Assembly (NCBI GenBank): GCA_039105265.1
Contig: JAPFFF010000008.1
Location: forward strand, 310,001 to 374,000
From: Tritrichomonas musculus
Taxonomy: Eukaryota > Parabasalia > Tritrichomonadida > Tritrichomonadidae
DNA length: 64,000 nucleotides
Reading direction: 5' to 3'
Of the stretch, positions 33,588 to 42,551 are shown in pieces. The translations under genes were made by a program, and so were the position numbers. A model generated the notes under the pieces. The model had not been told where the DNA came from. It searched no databases and saw only the letters and a list, made by a program, of their open reading frames with translations. Each line of letters starts with the position of its first letter. Position 1 is the first letter of the stretch.

Positions 33588-34066
33588 TTTGAGTGGTACA
33601 AATGACTCAAAATTTATCTTTAATCTAATGTAGTGTTTGACATCTTTATTGTCATTTAATACAAATACATATTCAATTTCATCATTATTCATTTGAAAAC
33701 ATATATCGAAATACATGACTCCTGATCCCCTATCACTTATTTCGCAATAATCATTTTCACCAACTTCATGATTATTAAACCCTTGATAGAAATCAGGCAA
33801 AGCTGGTCCATGTAGTTCAATTTGTTGCCCCATTTGAATTTGGAGATACTTCATAAAACTGCTGCATAATGATATACTTGAATGGGTTAGTAGTTGCATC
33901 CCAATGAACCTCATCTATTGGGTCAACATATTCATCAGCTAAATATATCTTAATATCCCTTGAGTCATTAGTAGTCTTAGCTGAATATGTATATTCAAGC
34001 TTTTCACATGAATCAAGTACACCATGTAAGAACAACCATACCTTGTCTCCTTTATCTAACCTCTAT
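33585..34066 (-). pseudogene. Frameshifted unknown gene of a decayed element
   Basis: Two overlapping minus-strand frames are collinear: the upstream one (from about 34066, GDKVWLFLHGVLDSCEKLEY, no ATG) runs to TTNPFKYIIMQQFYEVSPNS, and the downstream one continues with GQQIELHGPALPDFYQGFNN to SFVPLK. The frame change lies around 33840-33880. Composition is balanced and unlike host spacer. No family was recognised; it probably belonged to the same mobile element as the adjacent HNH gene. Confidence 0.5.
33588..33606 (+). repeat. 19-bp direct repeat, left copy
   Basis: TTTGAGTGGTACAAATGAC occurs here and again at 34558-34576, bracketing about 950 bp that contains the unknown ORFs and most of the HNH gene. 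Confidence 0.85.
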
Positions 34067-34264
34067 GATTATTGGTGTGAGACTAATGAGGGTTTATGTG
34101 ATATTTTAATTAATAAGATAAAAGAGTTAGCTGCTGAGTATTTCGAACCTGAATTTCTTAGTGTAATGATGAAAGATGGTGATTTGGAATTTATAGACCA
34201 AATTGAACACTTTGCCTTTGAGTTCTTAGAGTACAATATATCTATTCTGCCCTCGCATTTATAA
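34043..34264 (+). CDS. Short acidic ORF without ATG, element remnant
   Basis: 73 codons from TTG 34043. Good coding composition (DILINKIKELAAEYFEPEFL), but the first in-frame ATG is internal, so it may be a 5'-truncated gene. It converges on the HNH ORF, overlapping its 3' end by about 20 bp. Unrecognised. Confidence 0.3.
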   Translation: MSPLSNLYDYWCETNEGLCDILINKIKELAAEYFEPEFLSVMMKDGDLEFIDQIEHFAFEFLEYNISILPSHL

Positions 34265-34635
34265 TTTTGGGCATGCCCATGTTATAGTTACTATCAGTTG
34301 GTGTTACCCATCTTAGGTTTCTTAGATGGTAGTCAGCCCTATTCCTATTGATATGGTCTACTTCGATTTTATTTTTATGGTCATCATTAGGTATGAACTG
34401 TCTTGCTCTAAGTAAATGTTTCAAGTAGTAGTTGTCATTTAGACATACTTGTATATACCCCTGAATATGTTTTGCATCTTTGCATATAAAATGATTACTC
34501 TTATGTCTTATAGTAAAGAGGTACCTATTCTGTATCTCATAGTTTTTAGTAAAGCCTTTTGAGTGGTACAAATGACATTCACTAATATTCAAAAGGTAGG
34601 TACGAGATTCTCGAAGTGGGGTACCTGTGCCGTTT
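34242..34635 (-). CDS. HNH endonuclease of homing type (NUMOD/HNH_3-like)
   Basis: The central region carries the HNH signature: IEVDHINRNRADYHLRNLRW preceded by LKHLLRARQFIPNDDHKNK, with conserved DH, N and the NLRWVT end; the usual DNR is DYH here. An upstream block with GYIQVCLNDNYY resembles the NUMOD segment found before HNH in phage and large-virus homing enzymes. The ORF track of codons starts at TTG 34590; the frame is open further to about 34635 without an ATG, so the start is unknown or lost. Such enzymes cut DNA to spread introns, inteins or themselves. It lies between two copies of a 19-bp direct repeat. Confidence 0.7.
34558..34576 (+). repeat. 19-bp direct repeat, right copy
   Basis: Exact second copy of the motif at 33588-33606; on the minus strand it encodes the start region of the HNH ORF (HLYHS). 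Confidence 0.85.
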
Positions 34636-34873
34636 CATAGATGGTGGGCAGTAGTGAGAACCATCTTGGAGAAAAAATATTTTTTTTTTTATCTATGTTA
34701 GGAGTTCGGGTTGACACTGGGGGAGACAGCCCTCGCGGGAACCGACTCCTATATACTACTTCTTATAGCTCCAAAGAAATGTTTGAGATGATGCGATCCG
34801 AGAGCTCCAAGATCAACACATCTATTTTGTGAAATCTGATGAGACAAAGAAGCACAAAGAGAGATAGATTTTT
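34636..34873. other. GC-richer non-coding segment with stem-loops, left flank of the palindromic element
   Basis: Contains TAGGAGT (34699-34705) and ACTCCTA (34745-34751) as arms of an imperfect hairpin extended by CGGGTT/AACCG, and GATGGT/ACCATC arms near 34640-34665. It may be an element terminus or structured RNA. The last five bases are TTTTT, repeated after the right end of the palindromic element. Confidence 0.45.
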
Positions 34874-35097
34874 AGTAGTATAGTATAGGCTGTGGTCGCT
34901 TCTCTCCCCCAGCCTAACCTGCTCGCCACCAAGCTCAGGTACGCCTTCGCTTGGAGCTTCGCATACGGCCGCGGTCGCTATGTTCCCTCTGCCTATACCT
35001 TGTGTCAATTCTGTCACGCTATGACACAATTTCCACAAGCTTCTATACTAGGCGTCAGATTTTGTGTCAGTAACGTGACCAAATATTTACCTTCATA
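34874..35097 (+). repeat. GC-rich terminus of the element, left
   Basis: Much more GC-rich than anything nearby. Contains TGTGTCA (35001-35007) / TGACACA (35022-35028) inverted arms, CCAAGC...GCTTGG arms near 34930-34955, and several TGTCAC/GTGACA-like words. Candidate recognition region for replication or transposition proteins. The mirror copy is at 47465-47688. Confidence 0.6.
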
Positions 35098-35235
35098 AGT
35101 ATAATACCATTAAGAACCTAGTAAACATACAAGCATCTACTTATCATAGAAAACACAACACCCTCATAAGCACAAATACACATCCAATTAAATACACATC
35201 ATTTGTTTTCTTTTTTTGTTTTTATTCTTGTCCAA

Positions 35236-36663
35236 ATGACAACCAAGCAGTATGTTGACTGGAATGTGTTTGAGAGCCTTCCCGTTAAATCATATGAAAT
35301 CACTTATACTAAAAGTGCCTCGCAGCGAGAGCTCGGCTTGAGCGTAGAAGAAGAAGAGATAACCATAGAGAAAGCCATAAAGAAGTTCATCTGCCAAGCG
35401 CCTATTGGTTCAGGCAAATCAACAGCAATAAGGAAATGGATCTATAACACAGTACCTGATAACAAGTTCATACTCATCGTACCTACCATTAACATCGCTG
35501 CGGAGTTCTACTCTAAGTTGTATGTAGCATTAAACAACAATCACCCCGAGAACATAGATGAAATGATAAAGTTATGTGTAAAGGAAGGGGCGTTTAAAGA
35601 GTTTAAGAAAGCCATCAAGCACTTTATACCAGTTGTTATAACTACATTCTCTACCGCATCTAAGTGTCTTGGAGGAATCATAGAGCATTTCTATCACCAC
35701 CAAATAGATTTCAACAGTGAATACACACTCCTTATTGATGAAGCACACCTACTACTAGAACACATATCGTTAATAGAGATCTGTAGAGAGTTTAATAATG
35801 TAGGTTTGATTACTGCTACAGCATCTGACATTTCTTGCTTATCAGTCTTTGAAGAATACGAAAAGATAAACCCATTAGCCGACATCAAATACCACAGAAC
35901 GATATATCTATACAAGCTGAGAAGCAATATGCAAGAGCAAAGAGAGACTATAGCTAAACAAGTACTAGAAGAGATAAAGAGGTATGATAAGATATTAATT
36001 AAGATAGAAGACAAGAATGAATGTGAACGATTAAAGGAGTGTATCGACAATGAACTTAATAAAGCATTGTACAACTCTGATAAGAAGGAAGTAGAGATAA
36101 GTGATGAAGGCAAGTTTGTTAGCACGGAGGACGTTGATATAGTTATTGCTACTTCATGTATCCAATCAGGTCAGTCACTGAAGGAAAATCTATTGTCTAT
36201 ATTCATTCAGACCCCATTAGATACCGTATCATCAGTTGAACAGTTTGTAGGAAGAAACAGGAACGAGAATTCAACAGCTTATCTATACATGAGGCAAGTA
36301 AAGGTACCAGAAGAGAAGTTTACATACAAGGTAGCCAAGAACAGATATAAGACAAGATTAAATCAATTGAGAGCTAATGCATGGCAATCAATGGACAAAA
36401 ATTCATGGATAAGATACATGAGCAAGATTGGAGAAGTTATTGTTGAAGAGACAAACGCCTCGCTCGAGGAAGAAACAAATAAGGATACAATAATGATAAA
36501 CGAAAATGATTTGAACAGAGAGTTTAATGGCAAGAAACAGTTATATCAACACTTTGGGTTTAAAAACGAGAAGGAAGTGCCTGAGGGATATGAAATAAGA
36601 AGTAGATATAACAGAGAGAAAGGTAAAATGCAAAGAGTATATAATTTAGTTAAGATAGAGTAA
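35236..36663 (+). CDS. SF2 helicase (DEAH), left-arm copy
   Basis: 475 residues from ATG 35236 (MTTKQYVDWN); the frame's earlier TTG start at 35203 adds a spacer-like hydrophobic leader. Motifs: Walker A GSGKST (58-63), motif Ia LIVPT (80-84), DEAH (168-171), motif III TATAS (193-197), motif V VIATSCIQSGQSL (303-315) and motif VI QFVGRNR (336-342). All catalytic helicase residues are present, so ATP-driven unwinding or translocation is expected. The layout resembles origin-binding or phage-type SF2 helicases rather than chromatin remodelers. It is the only enzyme recognised in the element and likely its replication or mobilisation factor (inference). It is transcribed toward the centre and converges with the 90-residue ORF across the repeat arrays. 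Confidence 0.85.
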   Translation: MTTKQYVDWNVFESLPVKSYEITYTKSASQRELGLSVEEEEITIEKAIKKFICQAPIGSGKSTAIRKWIYNTVPDNKFILIVPTINIAAEFYSKLYVALNNNHPENIDEMIKLCVKEGAFKEFKKAIKHFIPVVITTFSTASKCLGGIIEHFYHHQIDFNSEYTLLIDEAHLLLEHISLIEICREFNNVGLITATASDISCLSVFEEYEKINPLADIKYHRTIYLYKLRSNMQEQRETIAKQVLEEIKRYDKILIKIEDKNECERLKECIDNELNKALYNSDKKEVEISDEGKFVSTEDVDIVIATSCIQSGQSLKENLLSIFIQTPLDTVSSVEQFVGRNRNENSTAYLYMRQVKVPEEKFTYKVAKNRYKTRLNQLRANAWQSMDKNSWIRYMSKIGEVIVEETNASLEEETNKDTIMINENDLNREFNGKKQLYQHFGFKNEKEVPEGYEIRSRYNREKGKMQRVYNLVKIE

Positions 36664-36679
36664 ACCATTCAATTATATA

Positions 36680-37880
36680 TTTTTATTTTATGAAGCAATC
36701 AGCATCTATTAAAATTATTTAGCATCAACAACAACATTTAGTATTAATATCAACATCAGCATCAACAGTATCATTTATTAATATCATCATTTACTATTAA
36801 CATTAACATCAATATCATTTACTATCAACATCATCACCATTTATCATTTATCATCAACATCAGCATCAACAGTATCATTTATTAATATTAATCATCAACA
36901 ACATTTATCATTAACAACAACAGCATCAACAGTATCATTTATTAATATCATCATTTACTATTAACATTAACATCAATATCATTTACTATCAACAACAGCA
37001 TCATCCATCAACGACGGCATTTATCATTAACAACAACAACAACAGCAGTATTAACATTATTTAGCATCAAACAAGAGCATCTATCAGCCAACATTATTAA
37101 TATCATCATCAACCAACAGGCATCATCTATCAACAACAACAACAACAACAACAACATCTATCATTGACAACAATATCAACATTATTTATCATCAACCAAC
37201 ACCATCATCTATCAACACCATCACATATCATCAACATCAGTATTAACATTATTAATATCATCCATCAACAACAGCATCAACATTAACTATCAACAGCATC
37301 TATCATTAACAACAGTATTAACATTATTTAGCATCAACAACAACATCAACCAACAGCATCAACAACAACTATCAACTATCAACAACAACAACAACAGCAT
37401 CTATCATTAACATTATTAATATTATTTAGTATTATCAACAACAACACCATCTATTAACATCTATCGACAACAGCATTTATCATTATCAACAGCATCAACA
37501 TCAACAGCATTTACTATTAACATCTATCATTAACAGCATCTATCGACAACATCAACATCAACACCATCTATTAACATTATTAATATCGACAACAACATTA
37601 TTAATATTATCATCAACAACGGCATTAACAACATCAGTATTAACATTATTTAGTATCATTATCAATGGCATCATATATCAACAACAACAACAGCATCATC
37701 TATCAACATCAATAACAACAGCATCAACCAACAACATCAATAACAACAGTAGTATTAACAACAACATCAACGACGGCATATATTATTAACATCAACAGTA
37801 TCATCCACCAACGACGGCATCATCTATCATTATTAATATCAACAACGGTATCATATATCATTTATCAACAACACCCAAAA
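36680..37880 (+). repeat. ATCAAC/AACAAC-type low-complexity array, left arm
   Basis: About 1.2 kb composed of words such as ATCAACAACA, CATCAACA, TTTATCATTA and ATTAACATTA, strongly purine/pyrimidine-biased (almost no G). It begins directly after the helicase stop. No coding frame. Confidence 0.9.
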
Positions 37881-38168
37881 ATAATGTTAAAGTTTAGTTC
37901 TCAACACCAATCTATTCGTTCAAATGCAAAAGTTCAAAAGTGACAAATCAACATTCCAGTCAATCAGTAATTAGTAATCAACAACAATCGAATCATTAAC
38001 AACATCCACGTATTTTTCATTTAAAGGTGAAGAGGTGAATTGTCACCCGATAAACACCACCTTCTTGTTTTCATTCCTTTCAATTACAACATTCAATAAT
38101 ATTCATTCATTCATTCATTCATTTCTAAATAAGAGGCCAATTTATGTCAATTGCATTAAAGGTTAACA

Positions 38169-38182
38169 GGTTAGATCTAACC
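38169..38182. promoter_or_regulatory. Palindromic motif GGTTAGATCTAACC, copy 1
   Basis: Perfect 14-bp palindrome within a longer conserved block that also has GGTTAACA on one side and CTATTTTTCTAACC on the other. Candidate protein-binding or origin site (inference). Mirror at 44380-44393. Confidence 0.5.
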
Positions 38183-39285
38183 CTATTTTTCTAACCTTAT
38201 TGCTTCCGATCAATTCGTTCAATTCCATTCATTCAACATCATTCATTCAATTCCATTCAATTCGTTTAATAGTGTAGTTAATTTGTTCATTCAACTCAGT
38301 TCGTTTAATAGTATAGTTAATTCGTTCAATATATTCGACATTATTCATTCATTCAAATGCATTCGTTCGTTTAATTCAATTCATTTAATTCGTTCAATTC
38401 ATTTATTCATTCCAGTCAATTCGATTCGTTCATTCATTCACAATAAGGTCAAATACGAGGTGAATTGTCGCCTTCTGTCTTCGATCAACAACCACAACAT
38501 GAAACAGAAAATGGAGTGAACAGATTCATTTCATTCGTTTGTTCAATTCAATCTATTCGTTCAAAACCAGCACCCAATTTATGTAAAATGCATTAACTAG
38601 AAATATTGATAATTAGGTTCAATTCATTCATTCAATTCGTTCGTTCAATTCATTTGTTTCATTCAATTACAGTCATTCAATAACATCATTTAATTCATTC
38701 AATACTATCATTCAATTTGTTCAATAACACTTGCAATAACATTCACAACAAGGCCGTTTCATTCAATTCAATCTATTCGTTCGTTCAAAACCAGCACTCA
38801 TTCAATTCATTTATTCATTCCAGTCAATTCGATTCGTTCATTCATTCACAATAAGGTCAAATACGAGGTGAATTGTTTCCTTCTGTTTTCATTCAACAAC
38901 CACAACATGAAACAGAAAATGGAGTGAACAGATGACCGATCAAATGCATTCACTCAATTTATTCGTTCAATTCGTTCAATTCATTTAATAACATCATTCA
39001 ATTCGTTCACTCAATTTATTCATTCAATTCGTTCAATCTATTCGACATTATTCATTCATTCAAATAAGAGGTCAAATGCATTAATGAGAAATAACACTTA
39101 CAATAATATTTACAACAAAGCCGTTTCATTCATTTGTTCATTCCAGCCAATTCATTTGTTCAATAAGGTCATTTAATAGGGTAGTTAATTTGCTTAATAC
39201 TATCATTCATTCGATTCCATTCGACATTATTCGTTCAAAACAAGCACTCAATTTATGTAAAATGCATTAAAGGTTAGAAAAATAG

Positions 39286-39299
39286 GGTTAGATCTAACC
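39286..39299. promoter_or_regulatory. Palindromic motif GGTTAGATCTAACC, copy 2
   Basis: Same motif and the same flanking words as copy 1 but in opposite orientation. Mirror at 43263-43276. Confidence 0.5.
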
Positions 39300-40202
39300 T
39301 GTTAACCTTATTGCTTCCAGCCAATTCATTTGTTCATTCCATTCAATTTGTTCAATAACACTTGCAATAACATTCACAAAAAGGTCAATTCATTCTATTC
39401 ATTCATTTGTTCGTTCAATTCATTTGTTTCATTCAATTCAACGCACATTCACAACAAGAAAGAGTGGGATAATACTTTCATTCAATTCATTTATTCAATT
39501 CCATTTCTAAATACTAAGGCGAATTGTATTAAAGGTGAGCAGGTGAAATGTCACTATATTTTTGTCACCTCTGCTTTCGATCAACAGCAACAACATGAAA
39601 CAGAGAAATATGGACCAATCAAATGCATTCATTCAAACAATTCCATTCAATTCATTCCAGCCAATTCATTTGTTCATTCCATTCAATTTGTTCAATAAGG
39701 TCATTTAATAGGGTAGTTAATTTGCTTAATACTATCATTCATTCAATTCCATTCGACATCATTTATTCAATTCCATTCGATTCTATTCATTAATTCAATT
39801 CGTTTATTCGTTTCATTCGTTCAATAACACTTATAATAATTCATGTCAAATACAGGTGACGAAAATCGGGTGAGAATTCACCTCTTCACCCTGACTATAT
39901 TTTTCAAATAAGAGGCCATTTCATTCGTTCGTTCATTTCATTCAATTCATTCAATTCATTCATTCGTTCGTTCGTTCATTCAATTCATTCAATTCGTTTA
40001 ATAATTAGATTCGTTCAAGTACTAAGGTTAATTCACTTTAATAATCAATAATGCTTCTTAGATAATGTAATGGACAGGTCAAATACAGGTCGAATACTAA
40101 GGCCAATTCATGTAAAATGCATTTAACAAATACCGCTTCGTGTCACTGAATAGAACAAGTAAGATAAAGATGACAGGTCAATTACAAGGGTTAGAAAAAT
40201 AG

Positions 40203-40216
40203 GGTTAGATCTAACC
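40203..40216. promoter_or_regulatory. Palindromic motif GGTTAGATCTAACC, copy 3
   Basis: Same orientation as copy 2, with GGTTAGAAAAATAG upstream and CTCTTCACC downstream. Mirror at 42346-42359. This copy lies outside the array, between it and the 90-residue ORF. Confidence 0.5.
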
Positions 40217-40427
40217 TCTTCACCTTATTAGTAATCAGTTCATAAAAATGAAGTGGACAGATATAAGTAAAATAAATGAAAATATTTTTTGGTTTCGCTA
40301 ATGTCACTGTGTCACTAGATGTCACTGGATAAATCGTTTCCTAAAAAATGGAGCGGACAGATGACAGATGACAGAACATAAACCCCTTTTTTAATATTAT
40401 TCCAGCGAAGACAAAAATAATATATTA

Positions 40428-40700
40428 TTAGATCAACTCATTCATAACTTCATTTAATACACCAAGGCACTTATCATTAACTGAATCCTTCTTGTCTACG
40501 ATTAATATTAAATTACCATTCCTTTTAGTAAACTTGTATCCAGTTATCTTAATCTGATTATTAAGTTCCTTAGTATTAAATTGATTACAGTAAGGATTAT
40601 TCTTTATAAGCTTCCTTAATGGTTTAATCTCATCTCTCTTAGCTAGCTCACTTATGAAGTTAAACAAAATTTCTTTTTCACTAATATCATAAATATTCAT
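40428..40700 (-). CDS. 90-residue protein, left-arm copy
   Basis: ATG 40700 to TAA/TAG at 40428. Charged, mostly helical N-half (EKEILFNFISELAKRDEIKP) and a short beta-like segment (IKITGYKFTKRNGNLILIV). No cysteine cluster, signal or transmembrane segment. It follows the acidic-protein gene by about 33 bp on the same strand, so the two may be co-expressed. No family was recognised. It could be a small DNA-binding or regulatory protein, but nothing proves it. Confidence 0.7.
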   Translation of the reverse strand: MNIYDISEKEILFNFISELAKRDEIKPLRKLIKNNPYCNQFNTKELNNQIKITGYKFTKRNGNLILIVDKKDSVNDKCLGVLNEVMNELI

Positions 40701-40733
40701 TTAAATATAAACAAAAATAATAACAAAGATTGC

Positions 40734-41354
40734 TTACTTATTAATCATATCAGCAAAGACTTTATTTCTCCTCATCATCTTAGGCATCGGTTCGTAATAA
40801 ACTATATCAACATCATCGCTCGAGTCATCTTCTTTATTCTGTTTAATTACCTCGTTTATTATTTCTTTAGTAAGTTTCTTGTGCTCCTTTCGTTCTCTTT
40901 CTTTCTTTAAGTACTCGTTTATCTGTTGCAATTCTTGTAGTATCTGTAAACTGATATAAATTGGATCTAGATTAAGGTGGTGATTAAACTTAGGGCTGTA
41001 TAAAGGAGGTTGTTCGTCTTCTTCATCTTTATTATTTGTATTATCATCTTCTTTATTATTTGTATCTTGTTCGTCATCATCATCGCTAGAGGCTTCTTCG
41101 TCATCTCTTTTTGTTTCTCGTTCGTCTTGTTCTCTTTTTGTATTATCTCGTTCGGCATCTCTTTTTATATTATCTTCATTGTCGGCATCTTCATCGTCGC
41201 TTACTTCTAATGGCTCCTTTCGTTTCTTAAGAATATATTTTCCGTCTTTGCGTGTTGGATAAACTTCGTAAAACGGGTCTTCGATTCCTCTTAACCATTT
41301 GTTTATTATCTGTAATCGTTTTGTGCCTTTCAAGTATTCACCAGATTTGCTCAT
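40734..41354 (-). CDS. Acidic Asp/Glu-rich protein, complete copy spanning the centre
   Basis: 206 residues from ATG 41354. The N-terminal 45 residues are basic and folded-looking (MSKSGEYLKGTKRLQIINKW); the middle (about 50-115) is a highly acidic low-complexity stretch (EASSDDDDEQDTNNKEDDN); the C-terminal part is helical and charged (QILQELQQINEYLKKERERK) with a likely coiled coil and a basic end (PKMMRRNKVF). Its 5' third lies in the unique spacer, so only this copy is complete. Acidic tails with coiled coils occur in replication and chromatin proteins, but the function here is unknown. Confidence 0.7.
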   Translation of the reverse strand: MSKSGEYLKGTKRLQIINKWLRGIEDPFYEVYPTRKDGKYILKKRKEPLEVSDDEDADNEDNIKRDAERDNTKREQDERETKRDDEEASSDDDDEQDTNNKEDDNTNNKDEEDEQPPLYSPKFNHHLNLDPIYISLQILQELQQINEYLKKERERKEHKKLTKEIINEVIKQNKEDDSSDDVDIVYYEPMPKMMRRNKVFADMINK

Positions 41355-41438
41355 TTACAATAATAGTAAAAAGTAAGTTCGGTAAGTATTGGTAATTGCA
41401 AATATTATTATTAGTTAGTATTGTTTTTTCCTATTTTT
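41124..41438. other. Unique 315-bp centre of the palindromic element
   Basis: Holds the 5' third of the acidic gene (41124-41354, minus) and 84 bp of AT-rich DNA upstream of its ATG, presumably its promoter. Neither half is repeated elsewhere in the window. It acts as the loop of the inverted repeat. Confidence 0.85.
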
Positions 41439-41828
41439 GAACGAGAAACAAAAAGAGATGACGAAGAAGCCTCTAGCGATGATGATGACGAACAAGATAC
41501 AAATAATAAAGAAGATGATAATACAAATAATAAAGATGAAGAAGACGAACAACCTCCTTTATACAGCCCTAAGTTTAATCACCACCTTAATCTAGATCCA
41601 ATTTATATCAGTTTACAGATACTACAAGAATTGCAACAGATAAACGAGTACTTAAAGAAAGAAAGAGAACGAAAGGAGCACAAGAAACTTACTAAAGAAA
41701 TAATAAACGAGGTAATTAAACAGAATAAAGAAGATGACTCGAGCGATGATGTTGATATAGTTTATTACGAACCGATGCCTAAGATGATGAGGAGAAATAA
41801 AGTCTTTGCTGATATGATTAATAAGTAA
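41421..41828 (+). pseudogene. Acidic protein, 5'-truncated right-arm copy
   Basis: The homologous part begins at 41439 (ERETKRDDEEASS) and is identical to the left copy to its end. The first 79 residues are absent; the frame opens with MFFPIF from unrelated spacer. The inverted duplication breakpoint therefore lies inside this gene. Confidence 0.75.
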
Positions 41829-41861
41829 GCAATCTTTGTTATTATTTTTGTTTATATTTAA

Positions 41862-42134
41862 ATGAATATTTATGATATTAGTGAAAAAGAAATTTTGTTT
41901 AACTTCATAAGTGAGCTAGCTAAGAGAGATGAGATTAAACCATTAAGGAAGCTTATAAAGAATAATCCTTACTGTAATCAATTTAATACTAAGGAACTTA
42001 ATAATCAGATTAAGATAACTGGATACAAGTTTACTAAAAGGAATGGTAATTTAATATTAATCGTAGACAAGAAGGATTCAGTTAATGATAAGTGCCTTGG
42101 TGTATTAAATGAAGTTATGAATGAGTTGATCTAA
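41862..42134 (+). CDS. 90-residue protein, right-arm copy
   Basis: Identical mirror copy of the left-arm ORF (40428-40700), 33 bp downstream of the truncated acidic gene. Confidence 0.7.
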   Translation: MNIYDISEKEILFNFISELAKRDEIKPLRKLIKNNPYCNQFNTKELNNQIKITGYKFTKRNGNLILIVDKKDSVNDKCLGVLNEVMNELI

Positions 42135-42551
42135 TAATATATTATTTTTGTCTTCGCTGGAATAATATTAAAAAAGGGGTTTATGTTCTGTCATCTGTCA
42201 TCTGTCCGCTCCATTTTTTAGGAAACGATTTATCCAGTGACATCTAGTGACACAGTGACATTAGCGAAACCAAAAAATATTTTCATTTATTTTACTTATA
42301 TCTGTCCACTTCATTTTTATGAACTGATTACTAATAAGGTGAAGAGGTTAGATCTAACCCTATTTTTCTAACCCTTGTAATTGACCTGTCATCTTTATCT
42401 TACTTGTTCTATTCAGTGACACGAAGCGGTATTTGTTAAATGCATTTTACATGAATTGGCCTTAGTATTCGACCTGTATTTGACCTGTCCATTACATTAT
42501 CTAAGAAGCATTATTGATTATTAAAGTGAATTAACCTTAGTACTTGAACGA

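Larger units (their letters stand above)
37990..40010 (+). repeat. TTCATTCAATTCG-type low-complexity array with embedded motifs, left arm
   Basis: About 2 kb of TTCAATTC, TTCATTCA and CGTTCAATTC words, punctuated by GC-richer motifs: the palindrome GGTTAGATCTAACC and a second motif around GGTGAATTGTCACC. Short ORFs inside it (38283, 39330) are low-complexity artefacts. Confidence 0.9.
34874..41123 (+). repeat. Left arm of the giant inverted repeat
   Basis: 6,250 bp whose reverse complement is found at 41439-47688. Boundaries were set where pairing stops: outside AGTAGTATAG at the left and inside CTCGTTC at the centre. Confidence 0.9.

Noticed and set aside
35694-36125. 143-codon ORF antisense to the helicase (and mirror at 46437)
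   Set aside because: Leu/Ser-rich shadow of helicase codons; the sense frame carries all SF2 motifs.
38283-39698. ORFs inside the TTCATTCAATTC arrays (38283, 39330 and mirrors)
   Set aside because: Composition is only Phe/Asn/Ser/Ile/His from simple repeats; no independent coding signal.
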